Assembly: GCA_016291655.1 (NCBI GenBank) | Contig: JAEEYF010000014.1 | Location: 34,328-98,327, forward strand | DNA length: 64,000 bases | Source: Lachnospiraceae bacterium | GTDB lineage: Bacteria; Bacillota; Clostridia; Lachnospirales; Lachnospiraceae | Direction: 5' to 3' | Part shown: positions 46,093-54,477 of the stretch, in pieces | Layout of the letters: every line of letters begins with the position of its first letter | How positions within the stretch are numbered: the stretch's first letter is position 1 | Notes under the pieces: model-generated | Database searches by the model: none | Told to the model about the DNA's origin: nothing | The model's input: only the letters and a program-made list of their open reading frames with translations | Position numbers and translations under genes: made by a program

Positions 46093-46125
46093 AAGTGCAA
46101 CTGCCCAAATAGTTGCACTTTTTTT
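46093..46125 (+). terminator. Rho-independent terminator after the HAD gene
   Basis: AAGTGCAACT and AGTTGCACTT arms with an 8-nt loop, then TTTTT. Confidence 0.9.
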
Positions 46126-46184
46126 GAATCTTTGCTAAAATGGTATGAAATCGGATGGTATATAGTTGTACAGGAGGAATGCTT

Positions 46185-46637
46185 ATGGCAAAGACAGTCG
46201 GTGAACAAATGGCTATCATTAACAGCCTTCATAAGAGACATGAAACCATTTACAGAAACTATGCCACCAAAATGGGTTTTGCTGAAATGAGTTTCTGGGT
46301 ATTATATGCAATATGTTCCTATAAGCGCCCCATCACTCAATACGAATTGGTACGCGATTGGGGGTATTCCAAGCAAACGGTCAATTCCGCAACGATGAAG
46401 CTTATCGAGGAGGGCTACATTACCTCAACCGATGCAGGAACCAAAAGAAGAAAGAAGATGCTGGAACTTACGGAGGCGGGCGAGAAATTTGCCGAGGCAG
46501 TGGTTTATCCAATGATATTCGCGGAAAGAGCTTCTCTCAATTTCCTTTCCGTGGAAGAAAGAGAATTCTTTATCGATGTTTACAGTAAACAGATGGATTT
46601 CCTTGAGAGAGCGATAGCACCGGTTATGAACAAATGA
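46185..46637 (+). CDS. MarR-family transcriptional regulator
   Basis: The 150-residue regulator has the MarR winged helix: ITQYELVRDWGYSKQTVNSATMKL (DNA-recognition helix, near 51-72) followed by the wing GYITSTDAGTKRRKKMLELTEAG. The ATG at 46185 has AGGAGG 8 bp upstream; the frame extends 10 codons further back without need. It lies alone between two terminators, so it is probably autoregulated or acts on distant genes. Ligand and targets are unknown. Confidence 0.9.
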   Translation: MAKTVGEQMAIINSLHKRHETIYRNYATKMGFAEMSFWVLYAICSYKRPITQYELVRDWGYSKQTVNSATMKLIEEGYITSTDAGTKRRKKMLELTEAGEKFAEAVVYPMIFAERASLNFLSVEEREFFIDVYSKQMDFLERAIAPVMNK

Positions 46638-46651
46638 GCTTGAAGCATTTT

Positions 46652-46684
46652 AATGAATGCGGCTTAAACCGCATTCATTTTTAT
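46652..46684 (+). terminator. Rho-independent terminator after the MarR gene
   Basis: AATGAATGCGG and CCGCATTCATT arms, CTTAAA loop, then TTTTATATTT. Confidence 0.9.
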
Positions 46685-46749
46685 ATTTACGTTATACGGT
46701 TAAAATGGTAAAATGCTGAATTATATGTTAAAAAAGGCGGTAGCTGGGG

Positions 46750-47385
46750 ATGAAGTATTACATTTCCGATCTGCATTTTTTTCATGAAGACATGAACAAA
46801 AATATGGATCGAAGAGGCTTTGACAGTGTTGAGGCGATGAATGCCCACATGATCGGGCAATGGAACAAAAAAGTCAAAAAGAACGATGAAACCGTTATCC
46901 TGGGAGATTTCTCCTTCGGTAAGCCTGCCGAGACCGAGGAGGTCCTGAAGGCGCTGAACGGAAAGAAATACATGATAATCGGTAATCATGACAGGTTTCT
47001 TACGAGCAAGAAATTTGACACTTCGCTGTTCAAGTGGATAGACCATTACCATGAGATCAAGGATAACAAGAGGAACGTCATATTGAGTCACTATCCCATC
47101 TTTTGCTATAAGGGACAGAACTACTATGACGAAAACGGAAATGCAAAGACCTATATGTTGTACGGTCATGTGCACAATACATTTGATGAGATCCTGGTCA
47201 ACAAGTTTCAAAACATAAGCCGGAGCATGACCAGACCCGAGGCTTTAAAACCCGAAAAGGCGAAGATATCCTGTCAGATGATCAACTGCTTCTGCATGTT
47301 CTCGGATTATATGCCTCTTTCACTTGATGAATGGATAGAACTTGATGCCAAGAGAAGGGCGGAAATGCCGGATTTAAGCATATAG
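46750..47385 (+). CDS. Calcineurin-like metallophosphoesterase
   Basis: The 211-residue protein shows the dimetal signature in order: SDLHFFH (6-12), GDFSFG (near 57), GNHDR (near 77), LSHYPI (near 114) and YGHVHN (near 138). Related small enzymes act on phosphoesters of unknown nature. A promoter-like TTTACG, 17 bp, TAAAAT lies upstream. It starts an operon with the folate cyclo-ligase and thioesterase genes (9 and 16 bp gaps). Confidence 0.9.
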   Translation: MKYYISDLHFFHEDMNKNMDRRGFDSVEAMNAHMIGQWNKKVKKNDETVILGDFSFGKPAETEEVLKALNGKKYMIIGNHDRFLTSKKFDTSLFKWIDHYHEIKDNKRNVILSHYPIFCYKGQNYYDENGNAKTYMLYGHVHNTFDEILVNKFQNISRSMTRPEALKPEKAKISCQMINCFCMFSDYMPLSLDEWIELDAKRRAEMPDLSI

Positions 47386-47394
47386 GGAGAGAGC

Positions 47395-47937
47395 ATGACC
47401 GGGGTTGAGCAAAAAAAGCTTCTTCGGAGCGAAGCAAAAAGAATAAACGAGAGCTTTACCGAAGAAGAGATCAGGGCATCCGATGAGCGGATCATAGATA
47501 AAGTTCTTGCAAGCGAGGCTTTCAAAAAGGCAAAAAGCATTTTTGTATACGTGAGCCTTGAAAAGGAACCGGACACCTATCGGCTGATCAAGGCTGCACT
47601 TGAAGCGGGAAAGACCGTTTGTGTGCCGAAATGCGGCAAGAAACCCGAAATGAAAGCGGTAAGGATCACGTCCTTGGACGATCTCAGACCCGGACGTTTC
47701 GGGATTCCGGAACCGGCTTTGGATGAGGCATATGAGGGAAAAACAGACCTTTCCGTTGTTCCCTGTGTCAGAGCTGCAAAGGACGGACGCAGGCTGGGGC
47801 ACGGAGGTGGCTTTTACGATTGGTTTCTGCAAAGAAATGAGAGCTACAAGCTGTGTTTATGCAGAAGCCGGTTGCTATGCGACAGCATTCCCATTGAAAC
47901 CTTTGACGTTTTGATGGATGAGGTTGTGACGGATTAA
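47395..47937 (+). CDS. 5-formyltetrahydrofolate cyclo-ligase
   Basis: The 180-residue MTHFS-type enzyme converts 5-formyl-THF to 5,10-methenyl-THF with ATP, returning a stored folate to one-carbon metabolism. Seen are VYVSLEKEPDT (near 52), VCVPKCGKKPEM (near 78) and the ATP-binding RRLGHGGGFYDWFL (near 137). Short for the family but complete. GGAG lies before the ATG, which is 9 bp after the previous stop. Confidence 0.92.
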   Translation: MTGVEQKKLLRSEAKRINESFTEEEIRASDERIIDKVLASEAFKKAKSIFVYVSLEKEPDTYRLIKAALEAGKTVCVPKCGKKPEMKAVRITSLDDLRPGRFGIPEPALDEAYEGKTDLSVVPCVRAAKDGRRLGHGGGFYDWFLQRNESYKLCLCRSRLLCDSIPIETFDVLMDEVVTD

Positions 47938-47953
47938 ATAAGGGGGCAAAAGA

Positions 47954-48355
47954 ATGTACAGACATATTGTTCAATACTATGAAACGGATAAAATGGGAAT
48001 AACGCATCATTCAAACTATGTGCGCTGGATGGAGGAAGCACGTGTGGATTTCCTCGAGAAGAAGGGGTGGCCTTTTGCGAGGCTTGAAGAGGAGGGCATC
48101 ATTTCACCGGTTCTTTCCGTGGCAAGCAGCTACAAAAAGCCTTCCAAATTCTCGGACAAGGTGGACATCGAAGTCAGCGTGGCGGAATTCAGCGGAGTGA
48201 AGCTTAAACTCGTATATAAGATGTTCATTGGTGAAACGCTGATCTGTGAAGGCGAGAGCAGTCACTGCTTTGTGAACGAAAAGGGCATTCCCATCCGCCT
48301 GAAAAAAGAATTTCCCGACTTTTACTCAATGCTTGAGGAAGAATTGAATAAGTAA
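47954..48355 (+). CDS. Acyl-CoA thioesterase, 4-hydroxybenzoyl-CoA thioesterase (YbgC-like) family
   Basis: The 133-residue hotdog-fold protein carries YYETDKMGITHHSNYVRWMEE (near 8-28) with the catalytic Asp and following His-Ser-Asn-Tyr, as in YbgC/FadM-type thioesterases. Substrate is unknown. AAGGGGG lies 9 bp upstream. It is the last gene of the metallophosphoesterase operon. Confidence 0.9.
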   Translation: MYRHIVQYYETDKMGITHHSNYVRWMEEARVDFLEKKGWPFARLEEEGIISPVLSVASSYKKPSKFSDKVDIEVSVAEFSGVKLKLVYKMFIGETLICEGESSHCFVNEKGIPIRLKKEFPDFYSMLEEELNK

Positions 48356-48362
48356 GAAAAAA

Positions 48363-48397
48363 AGAGCTTGAAACCTATATGCCCGGTTTCAAGCTCT
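48363..48397. terminator. Bidirectional terminator between the thioesterase and NYN genes
   Basis: AGAGCTTGAAACC and GGTTTCAAGCTCT form a perfect 13-bp stem. The hairpin overlaps the last codons and stop of the minus-strand NYN gene. Confidence 0.8.
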
Positions 48398-49211
48398 GAT
48401 TCTTTGCTACGGGAAGAACAAGAGGCTTGTTCTTTTTTTTGTCCTGTTTATCCTGTCTGATCCTGATGTTAACAACCTTATGGATTTTGTCCGGTCCCAG
48501 TTTTTCATCCACATCGAAGGCATCCTTGTGAGCCTTTACGAAGGAGGAGAAGCTGGAGTACTTGTAGTTTCTTACATCGAAACCGGGAACACTCTTCCTG
48601 ATGGAATCTCCCACATTGGCAAGATTCTCCCATTCATCCTCAAGGAGTGAGGAGATCTTCTCAACAATGGCAGATTCGGAAGGGATCTCGATCTTCTTTG
48701 ATTCCACGGGTATCTCCTGAGAAGCATCGTCAACGGAAATGACGGGGATGTCCACATCCTTTGCCTTCACCGCGCAGGCCTTAAAGAGAACGTCAAGAAG
48801 CTTGAATTCGTTGCAGGCCTGAGCGAGAGATTCGGGTGTCTTGGATTCACCCATTCCGATTATGGTCTTTCCGGATTCCTTGATCCTGTAAACCAGCTTT
48901 GTAAAATCGGAATCACTGGTCACAAGGAAAAAGACATCAACGATCTTCCTGTAAAGGATGTCCATTGCATCGATGGTGAGCGCCTGATCGGCTATGCTTT
49001 TATTGTTGGCATAGGAGAGCTGGAGCTCCGGTGTAATGCCGTATTTCGGCATGATGGACATCCACTGCCTTACAGTCGGAGAATTTATCGAACCGTAAAG
49101 CTTGAACAGGGTGATATCACCGTATTTATCGGCCTCTTCCTTGATCAGGGAGGCATATTTTTGAGAGATGTTGTCGCCATCGATCAGGATGGCAATTTTC
49201 TTTTCATCCAT
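48375..49211 (-). CDS. NYN-domain (PIN-like) RNase with LOTUS/OST-HTH-like C-terminus
   Basis: The 278-residue protein begins with an NYN domain: AILIDGDNIS (near 8), VRQWMS, ADQALTIDAMDILY (near 80) and FLVTSDSDFTKLV (near 98) provide the conserved Asp residues of this metal-dependent nuclease fold. Residues about 190-255 (AIVEKISSLLEDEWENLANVG...SSFSSFVKAHKDAF) look like an OST-HTH/LOTUS RNA-binding module. It probably cleaves or binds RNA in the cytoplasm. The ATG at 49211 is chosen; an upstream TTG is unlikely. It lies 10 bp after a lipoprotein gene and is translated with it. Confidence 0.85.
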   Translation of the reverse strand: MDEKKIAILIDGDNISQKYASLIKEEADKYGDITLFKLYGSINSPTVRQWMSIMPKYGITPELQLSYANNKSIADQALTIDAMDILYRKIVDVFFLVTSDSDFTKLVYRIKESGKTIIGMGESKTPESLAQACNEFKLLDVLFKACAVKAKDVDIPVISVDDASQEIPVESKKIEIPSESAIVEKISSLLEDEWENLANVGDSIRKSVPGFDVRNYKYSSFSSFVKAHKDAFDVDEKLGPDKIHKVVNIRIRQDKQDKKKNKPLVLPVAKNQSLKPGI

Positions 49212-49221
49212 GAGCAAACTC

Positions 49222-49950
49222 TTACTTTGAAATCACGTTTGTGATGTGAGGCTGAGCTCCGTTGTACCAGTACAGGAAGCCCTCGATGTCGATGTTGTCG
49301 CCTGCTTTAAGTGCTTCAACAGCCTTGTAGGTCTCTGAATCCTTGTTGCAGAGGTAGGATTCGACTACCATGGTGTATTCCGTGTCGTTCAGCTTAACCT
49401 TGAGGTAGAGGTCGTCGCCCTGTGTTCCGGAACCGTCCCACTTGTAAGTTGCGGGAGCGACAACGGTAAGGCCCTTAACGGCGATCAACTGATTGATCTT
49501 CTCGTTTAAAGCTTCGGTTCCGTATATGCCTGTAACATCTGTAGGCTTTGCAACAAAGGTTTTGCTTGAGTTTGCGATCTCGAGCTCACAATCGGTGATC
49601 TCAACCTCGCCTGCCCATTCTGCCTTATATCCTTTTACAAGGAGTCTTACGCCGGGCTTCAGCTGATCGTAAACTTCTTTAGAACATTTTGTTTCATAAA
49701 GGAAGTAACCGCCGTTTTCATCCTGAGCATAGATCGTTGCAAGACCCTGTCCGTCCTTTTCCCACCAGGACTGAGCTGCCTGGAAATAAGGAGCAACGAC
49801 TACTTCGCTATCCAAAGCAGCAGCTGCATAAGTTGCATAATCCATTACTCCGTCAAGTTTCTCATCCGTCTCGCCGTTTTTCTTGTCGCCGCATGCTGTA
49901 AGCGAAAGAACAAGTGTGGTTACGAGGAGAAGTGATAAAAATTTCTTCAT
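49222..49950 (-). CDS. Lipoprotein with OB-fold-like domain
   Basis: The 242-residue precursor has a lipoprotein signal (KKFLSLLLVTTLVLSLTACG, lipobox LTAC with Cys near residue 20), so it is anchored outside the membrane. The mature part has two similar beta-rich segments (about 65-125 and 150-235) with patterns like YFLYETKCSKEVYDQLKPG then LLVKGYKAEWAG and a repeat near YLCNKDSETYKAVEALKAG and IDIEGFLYWYNG, as in tRNA_anti-like OB folds. The start ATG at 49950 has GGAGG upstream. Function unknown. It is the first gene of a pair with the NYN gene. Confidence 0.8.
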   Translation of the reverse strand: MKKFLSLLLVTTLVLSLTACGDKKNGETDEKLDGVMDYATYAAAALDSEVVVAPYFQAAQSWWEKDGQGLATIYAQDENGGYFLYETKCSKEVYDQLKPGVRLLVKGYKAEWAGEVEITDCELEIANSSKTFVAKPTDVTGIYGTEALNEKINQLIAVKGLTVVAPATYKWDGSGTQGDDLYLKVKLNDTEYTMVVESYLCNKDSETYKAVEALKAGDNIDIEGFLYWYNGAQPHITNVISK

Positions 49951-50054
49951 TGTATTTTCCTCCAAAAAAAGTTTGTCGTATTATGACATTTTGGTTGCGC
50001 ACATTATACTTCAAGGATTGTATAATGGCAAGGCTAAAATAAATAGTATTAGTT

Positions 50055-51656
50055 TTAATTATCAGTTTTTTTGTTCTTTATGTATTGTCTGATAAAAACT
50101 CCTCCGATCAGAAGCCATGCGGCTCCGAGACCTGCCAGAAGCACAACGGAAGTCTTCGGAAGCGGACCCAGATCCGTGGGAGCGGAACCGTTTATGGTCT
50201 TCATCTGATCCAGTCTGTAAAGGGCATTGATGTCCGTATACAGCGCGTCGATGAATTCCTTGTCAAAGGTTTTGCCTCTCCTCATGCCTTTAACCGTGTT
50301 TTCTATCAGAGCGCCCGCAGCTTCACGCAGAGAAGCGGAGCCGTTGAAAACAGGTGTTATAAACGTGTTGTCAATGTTATCGAGGAGCAGTTTGGCCGCC
50401 TTTATCTTGACCTCGTAGTGAGTCGTGTCGTCTTCGCCGATCCTTGCAAGGTAATCTTGATATTCGGGCGAATTCTGAGCCTTAAGGGTTACGGGGATGT
50501 AGCCTTCGGTCTGTGAATAGGCGATCTGCACTTCATTCGTCAAAAGGAACTGCGCAAAAAGCCATGAAGCCAGAACTTCACCCGGCTCCTCCGAGTTGAA
50601 CAGGCATATGCTGGGACCCTGAGAGATCATCTTCGGGTGTTCGGGGTCAAACTGAGGTATCATGGTGACTTCCGTTTCAAAATCCCTCATCTGCTCCTTG
50701 CTGATGTCATGGAGAGGAGCCGCAGAGCCCATCCAGGTGGCACCGGCGGTAGAGTCTATGGCGAATATGCACTGATCTGCATTCAGGAAATTTCCCGGGT
50801 AGCTTGAGATCTTAAAGGTGGAGAAGGCCTTGGTCTTGCCGTGCTTCGAAACCTCTTCGAGAAGAAGCGAGGTGGTGTCGTTAAAGATCAAAATGTTGCC
50901 CACATCGTCCGAATAGCCCGCATCGAGCTGCTTCAGCTGCGTGATCATCATATTGTCCGTCGACTTGTAGATGAAGGGGATCATAACCTTCTGCCCGTTC
51001 ACCTTATAGAGCCCGTCCGCGTCTGTTTCCAGCGCTTTTTCCGAGGTCTCCCAAATGAAATCCCATGTGATCCGCTCCGGTATCTCTATGCCCATATTGT
51101 CAAGCAAGGTCTTGTTGATGTAGAGCGCCTCCGTGGATCTCATGAAGGGCAGGGCATATTGATGCTCTTCCAGAACGCCCTCCTTAAGGAAGGAAGGAAC
51201 GATCTCGGAGGTTTTAGGAGCATCGAAAACCACTTCGCTGCCGCCCAGTCCGAATTTCGGATCGTTCAGAAGATCATCCAGGGGAACGACCACGTTGTTG
51301 CCCATCTTATAGGTTGCGATGTGGTCCGGATAGGTAATGCATACATTTGGTGTTGTATTTGTGGAAATATTGGTGATAACGTCGTTGTATATGGCCGCAT
51401 AATCGGTATAAAGCCTGATGTTTACGGTGATGTTGGGGTAGTACTCGGAGAAGGCGGAGACTGCCTTGTTGTAGATCTCCACCTGCCGCTTGTTGGTGTC
51501 GTTTTTTGCCCAGAAAGTGATCTCGTATTGCTTTGAGGCGTCAAAACTTTCGGGGATCACAAAACCGGTGTGATTTTTGGTGCCGTGACATCCCAAAGTC
51601 ATTGATAGGCACCCGAGAAGCGCAAGTGCGAGAAGCACCGAAAAGATCTTTCTCAT
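50055..51656 (-). CDS. Sugar ABC transporter substrate-binding protein with C-terminal LPKTS-like anchor
   Basis: The 533-residue binding protein has a signal with lipobox-like LGC (Cys near residue 16 or 23) and a type-1 solute-binding fold (EITFWAKNDTNKRQVEIYNKA near 45, then ALPFMRSTEALYINKTLL near 168). Unusually its C-terminus ends with LPKTS, a hydrophobic stretch (about 505-523) and a basic tail, which resembles a sortase sorting signal. It is the last gene of a permease-permease-binding-protein operon (ATGA overlap with the second permease). No ATPase is encoded; a shared MsmX-type ATPase must be supplied elsewhere. Substrate is unknown. Confidence 0.87.
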   Translation of the reverse strand: MRKIFSVLLALALLGCLSMTLGCHGTKNHTGFVIPESFDASKQYEITFWAKNDTNKRQVEIYNKAVSAFSEYYPNITVNIRLYTDYAAIYNDVITNISTNTTPNVCITYPDHIATYKMGNNVVVPLDDLLNDPKFGLGGSEVVFDAPKTSEIVPSFLKEGVLEEHQYALPFMRSTEALYINKTLLDNMGIEIPERITWDFIWETSEKALETDADGLYKVNGQKVMIPFIYKSTDNMMITQLKQLDAGYSDDVGNILIFNDTTSLLLEEVSKHGKTKAFSTFKISSYPGNFLNADQCIFAIDSTAGATWMGSAAPLHDISKEQMRDFETEVTMIPQFDPEHPKMISQGPSICLFNSEEPGEVLASWLFAQFLLTNEVQIAYSQTEGYIPVTLKAQNSPEYQDYLARIGEDDTTHYEVKIKAAKLLLDNIDNTFITPVFNGSASLREAAGALIENTVKGMRRGKTFDKEFIDALYTDINALYRLDQMKTINGSAPTDLGPLPKTSVVLLAGLGAAWLLIGGVFIRQYIKNKKTDN

Positions 51657-52540
51657 CCCTTTGTACCTCCTCTCGCAACTCCTGCCATTATCTTTCTCCT
51701 GAAGATCAGGAAAAGGATTATCAGCGGTAATGAAATGACTACGACCGCAGCCATCATGGCGGGGATGTTCTCACGCCCCATACCGTTTTCGCGCAGCTCC
51801 TGTATGCCGTTGGAAACAAGGAAGTAGGCCGGATCGTCGGTGATCAGTCTCGGCCATACGTAAGAGTTCCAGCATTCGATGACTTTAAGGATGATGATCG
51901 TGATGATCGTAGGTCTGCACATGGGTACCATGACCTTGAGCAGGTACTTCATATCCCTTGTGCCGTCAACCTTGGCTGCCCAATAGAGCTCATCGGGTAT
52001 GGCGGCAAAGTTTTCTTTAAGCAGATAAATGTAAAAAACTGAAGCCGCGGAGGGCAGTATCAGACCAAGGAATGTGTTTCTCATGTTGAGGTCCGTGATC
52101 GTCACGAAGTTTGTGATGATGACCAGCTCGTTCGGTATCATCATCAGTGAAAGAAACAGCGTGAAGACCAGGTCGCGGCCTTTGAATTTCAGTCTTGCGA
52201 AAGCAAAAGCGGAGAGTATCGCTATGACCAAAAGAAGGAAGGTCGTAACAATTGTGTAGATCAGAGTGTTTAAAAGATATCTGCCGAGAGATATTTCCGT
52301 AAATACGTTTACGAAGTTCCCAAGGGTGGGCGGTACGGCGATGAATCTCGGTACATATTCGGCATTATATGAGGCATAGCTTTTGAATGAAGTGAGTATC
52401 ATCCAATAAAAAGGAAAGATGACAATAAGGGCCCAAAGGACAAGACCTGCATAGATCAGGACGTTAGCTGCGGCCCTTTTTCGTTTTTCCGTATCTTTTA
52501 TGCCTGCATAATTGGTTGTATTTTCCACGGATGCCTCCAA
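51653..52540 (-). CDS. Carbohydrate ABC transporter permease, MalG/UgpE type
   Basis: The 295-residue permease has six predicted membrane helices and the EAA loop with the MalG-type pattern ELYWAAKVDGTRDMKYLLKV (near 184-203) that docks the ATPase. Its N-terminus is cytosolic. It pairs with the MalF-type permease encoded 24 bp upstream and overlaps the binding-protein gene by 4 bp. Confidence 0.92.
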   Translation of the reverse strand: MEASVENTTNYAGIKDTEKRKRAAANVLIYAGLVLWALIVIFPFYWMILTSFKSYASYNAEYVPRFIAVPPTLGNFVNVFTEISLGRYLLNTLIYTIVTTFLLLVIAILSAFAFARLKFKGRDLVFTLFLSLMMIPNELVIITNFVTITDLNMRNTFLGLILPSAASVFYIYLLKENFAAIPDELYWAAKVDGTRDMKYLLKVMVPMCRPTIITIIILKVIECWNSYVWPRLITDDPAYFLVSNGIQELRENGMGRENIPAMMAAVVVISLPLIILFLIFRRKIMAGVARGGTKG

Positions 52541-52564
52541 AAATAATAGTCTAGTTCATCCCGA

Positions 52565-53455
52565 TCAGTAGTGTACATGTTTGCGACTTACCAAAAGGTT
52601 CACACAGGTAATGGTCATTATGATTGCGAAGAGAATGATCGCCGCTGCGGATGCAAAGGAAGGGAAGCCTCCTCCCGTTCCGTACAGCATATCATATACA
52701 TAGCCTACGATGGTGTTCATACCGGCTGAATTAAGGTCGGTCCCGAAGATCGCTACCTCATCGCTGTATGCCTTGAAGGCTCCGATGAAGCCGGTGATGA
52801 CAAGGTAGAAGACTGTGGGGCTGATCATGGGAAGAGTGATCTTCCTGAACATACGTCCCGGCGGAGTGCCGTCGACTCTTGCGGCGTTGTAGTATACGTC
52901 GCTGACCGATGCTATGGCTGAGGTCAGGAGCAATATCTTAAAAGGAAGTACTACCCAGACCGTGTAGAAACACATAACGAACATTTTTGCCCAATAGGGT
53001 CCGTCTATAAAGTCGATGGGTCCTGCGCCGAAAATTTTAATTACCATATTGACGAGTCCGTCCGTATAGGCTGTCTTCTTAAAAAGGATCATAAAGACAA
53101 GTCCTACGGCAAGAGTGTTTGTTACATAGGGGAGAAAGAATATTGTCTGGAAAAGTTCCCGGATCTTGCTGATCCTGCTTAAGCCGAGAGAGATCATCAG
53201 AGCAAGGAATGTGGAGACCGGAACCGTAATGATCACTATAATGAAAGTGTTTTGAACCGCCTGAAGGAAATAAGGATCATGCAGAACATAGGAGAAATTG
53301 TACAAACCTGTCCCGTAGTAGCTCTGGGAAGCAAAATCGAACCCCTCTTCGAAAGAGTAGATCAAAACATCGACAAGGGGATATACCATAAATACGCCGA
53401 GAAAAACAAGGGCCGGTAAAAGATATAGCCAGGCTTTTTTGTTATCTGTTTCCAT
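52565..53455 (-). CDS. Carbohydrate ABC transporter permease, MalF/UgpA type
   Basis: The 296-residue inner-membrane permease has six helices and the EAA loop DVYYNAARVDGTPPGRMFRKI (near 197-217). It forms the heterodimeric channel with the downstream MalG-type protein. It is the first gene of the operon; its upstream region faces a lipoprotein gene transcribed the other way. Confidence 0.92.
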   Translation of the reverse strand: METDNKKAWLYLLPALVFLGVFMVYPLVDVLIYSFEEGFDFASQSYYGTGLYNFSYVLHDPYFLQAVQNTFIIVIITVPVSTFLALMISLGLSRISKIRELFQTIFFLPYVTNTLAVGLVFMILFKKTAYTDGLVNMVIKIFGAGPIDFIDGPYWAKMFVMCFYTVWVVLPFKILLLTSAIASVSDVYYNAARVDGTPPGRMFRKITLPMISPTVFYLVITGFIGAFKAYSDEVAIFGTDLNSAGMNTIVGYVYDMLYGTGGGFPSFASAAAIILFAIIMTITCVNLLVSRKHVHY

Positions 53456-53663
53456 AACGATCGTCCCGCTTAAATGTGGATTGGCTGTCTACAGCCTATT
53501 TATCATTATAACAAATAAATTTTAATAGTAAAGCGGACAAGAATAGTAAATGAGGTGGGAAATGTTGCAGGTGTTTTTTTTACCTTGGTGTTACAATATG
53601 TTGTGTTTTTTGTGCAAAATGTACAAAATCTGTTTAAGCGGCACCGGCGTTTTGTGCATAATG

Positions 53664-53709
53664 GTAAAAAATTTACGTCACAAGGTAAAGTATTTACGTT
53701 TACTTTACA
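53664..53709. promoter_or_regulatory. Paired operator-like sites GTAAA-N3-TTTAC
   Basis: GTAAAAAATTTAC (53664-53676) and GTAAAGTATTTAC (53685-53697) are palindromic sites 21 bp apart, two helical turns, followed by a third half-like element (GTTTACTTTAC, 53699-53709). They lie in the 299-bp divergent gap between the ABC operon and a lipoprotein gene, where I see no coding sequence. A dimeric regulator is likely; its identity is unknown. Confidence 0.5.
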
Positions 53710-53754
53710 CAAAGTTTATCGGAAAATAATCATTGCAACAGGAGGTGATCGGCT

Positions 53755-54303
53755 ATGAGGTTTAAGAGATCTGTAAAGATAGGATGTTTTGCCGTTGCGG
53801 CTTTATTGTTTGTGGGCTGCGGTAAAAGCAAGGATGAAGGTTCTTTCCCCTATCAAGGTAAATGGGCTTACAATCATGATCTTACAAAGGCTGCTTTGAA
53901 GATCGACTCTGAGGGAAATGCAAAACTTGACGGAAAAAAATATACCTGCAGAGAGGCTGAAGACGCGATCCTTCTTGAAAGCGAAAAGTACGACACCGTA
54001 ATCGTTAAGTTTAAGGACGGTAACGATGAAGACATTATGGTTTACAAACCCACTGTTTATGTCGGCCAAGAGGGAAATGAAGGACTGATCGGAACATGGG
54101 TATGCGACAAGTGGAACTTTGTTTTTACCGATCAGGGTACATTTTTGGAAGACGGATATTTCCCGGGTTATTACGTTGTTGATTACGAGAATTCGGCAAT
54201 AATGCTGATCTATAACGATCAATTCAGCAATACCGTGATCCCGTTTGAACTTACGGAGGAGGGACTTGTGCTCGACTATCCGTGGGAAATGATAAAGATA
54301 TGA
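53755..54303 (+). CDS. Hypothetical lipoprotein
   Basis: The 182-residue precursor has a signal and lipobox (AALLFVGC, Cys near residue 22) and a Lys-rich mature N-terminus. The mature part is a small beta-rich domain with a repeated pattern: YQGKWAYNHDLTKAALKID (near 35) and LIGTWVCDKWNFVFTDQG (near 110), suggesting two related lipocalin-like segments. AGGAGG lies 9 bp before the ATG. It precedes the second sugar-importer gene set. Function unknown. Confidence 0.75.
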   Translation: MRFKRSVKIGCFAVAALLFVGCGKSKDEGSFPYQGKWAYNHDLTKAALKIDSEGNAKLDGKKYTCREAEDAILLESEKYDTVIVKFKDGNDEDIMVYKPTVYVGQEGNEGLIGTWVCDKWNFVFTDQGTFLEDGYFPGYYVVDYENSAIMLIYNDQFSNTVIPFELTEEGLVLDYPWEMIKI

Positions 54304-54312
54304 CAACGGATT

Positions 54313-54450
54313 TATGACCGAAGGCATGTACAAGAAGTTATTCTTCAGGGAAGGGATGCCGAGGTCAAAAAATAAATCAAATCACCCGTTAATAAAACGA
54401 AGGGGGTACCACTTCAGGGAGGACAAACGGTACAGTGACCGAAAGGTCAA
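54313..54450 (+). other. Structured leader upstream of the second binding-protein gene
   Basis: GACC and GGTC flank GGCAT...ATGCC with an inner GAAG-TTATT-CTTC hairpin (54316-54366); further down GTACC...GGTAC and TGACC-GAAA-GGTCA (a GNRA tetraloop) follow. The motif CTTCAGGGA occurs in both halves. No T-run follows, so it is either an RNA regulatory leader or an mRNA stabiliser. It matches no riboswitch I know. Confidence 0.4.
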
Positions 54451-54477
54451 AACTACTAATTATTTCAGGAGGTATTT

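Noticed and set aside
54304..54477. c-di-GMP or glycine riboswitch
   Set aside because: Partial look-alike strings only; the conserved core sequences of these classes are missing.
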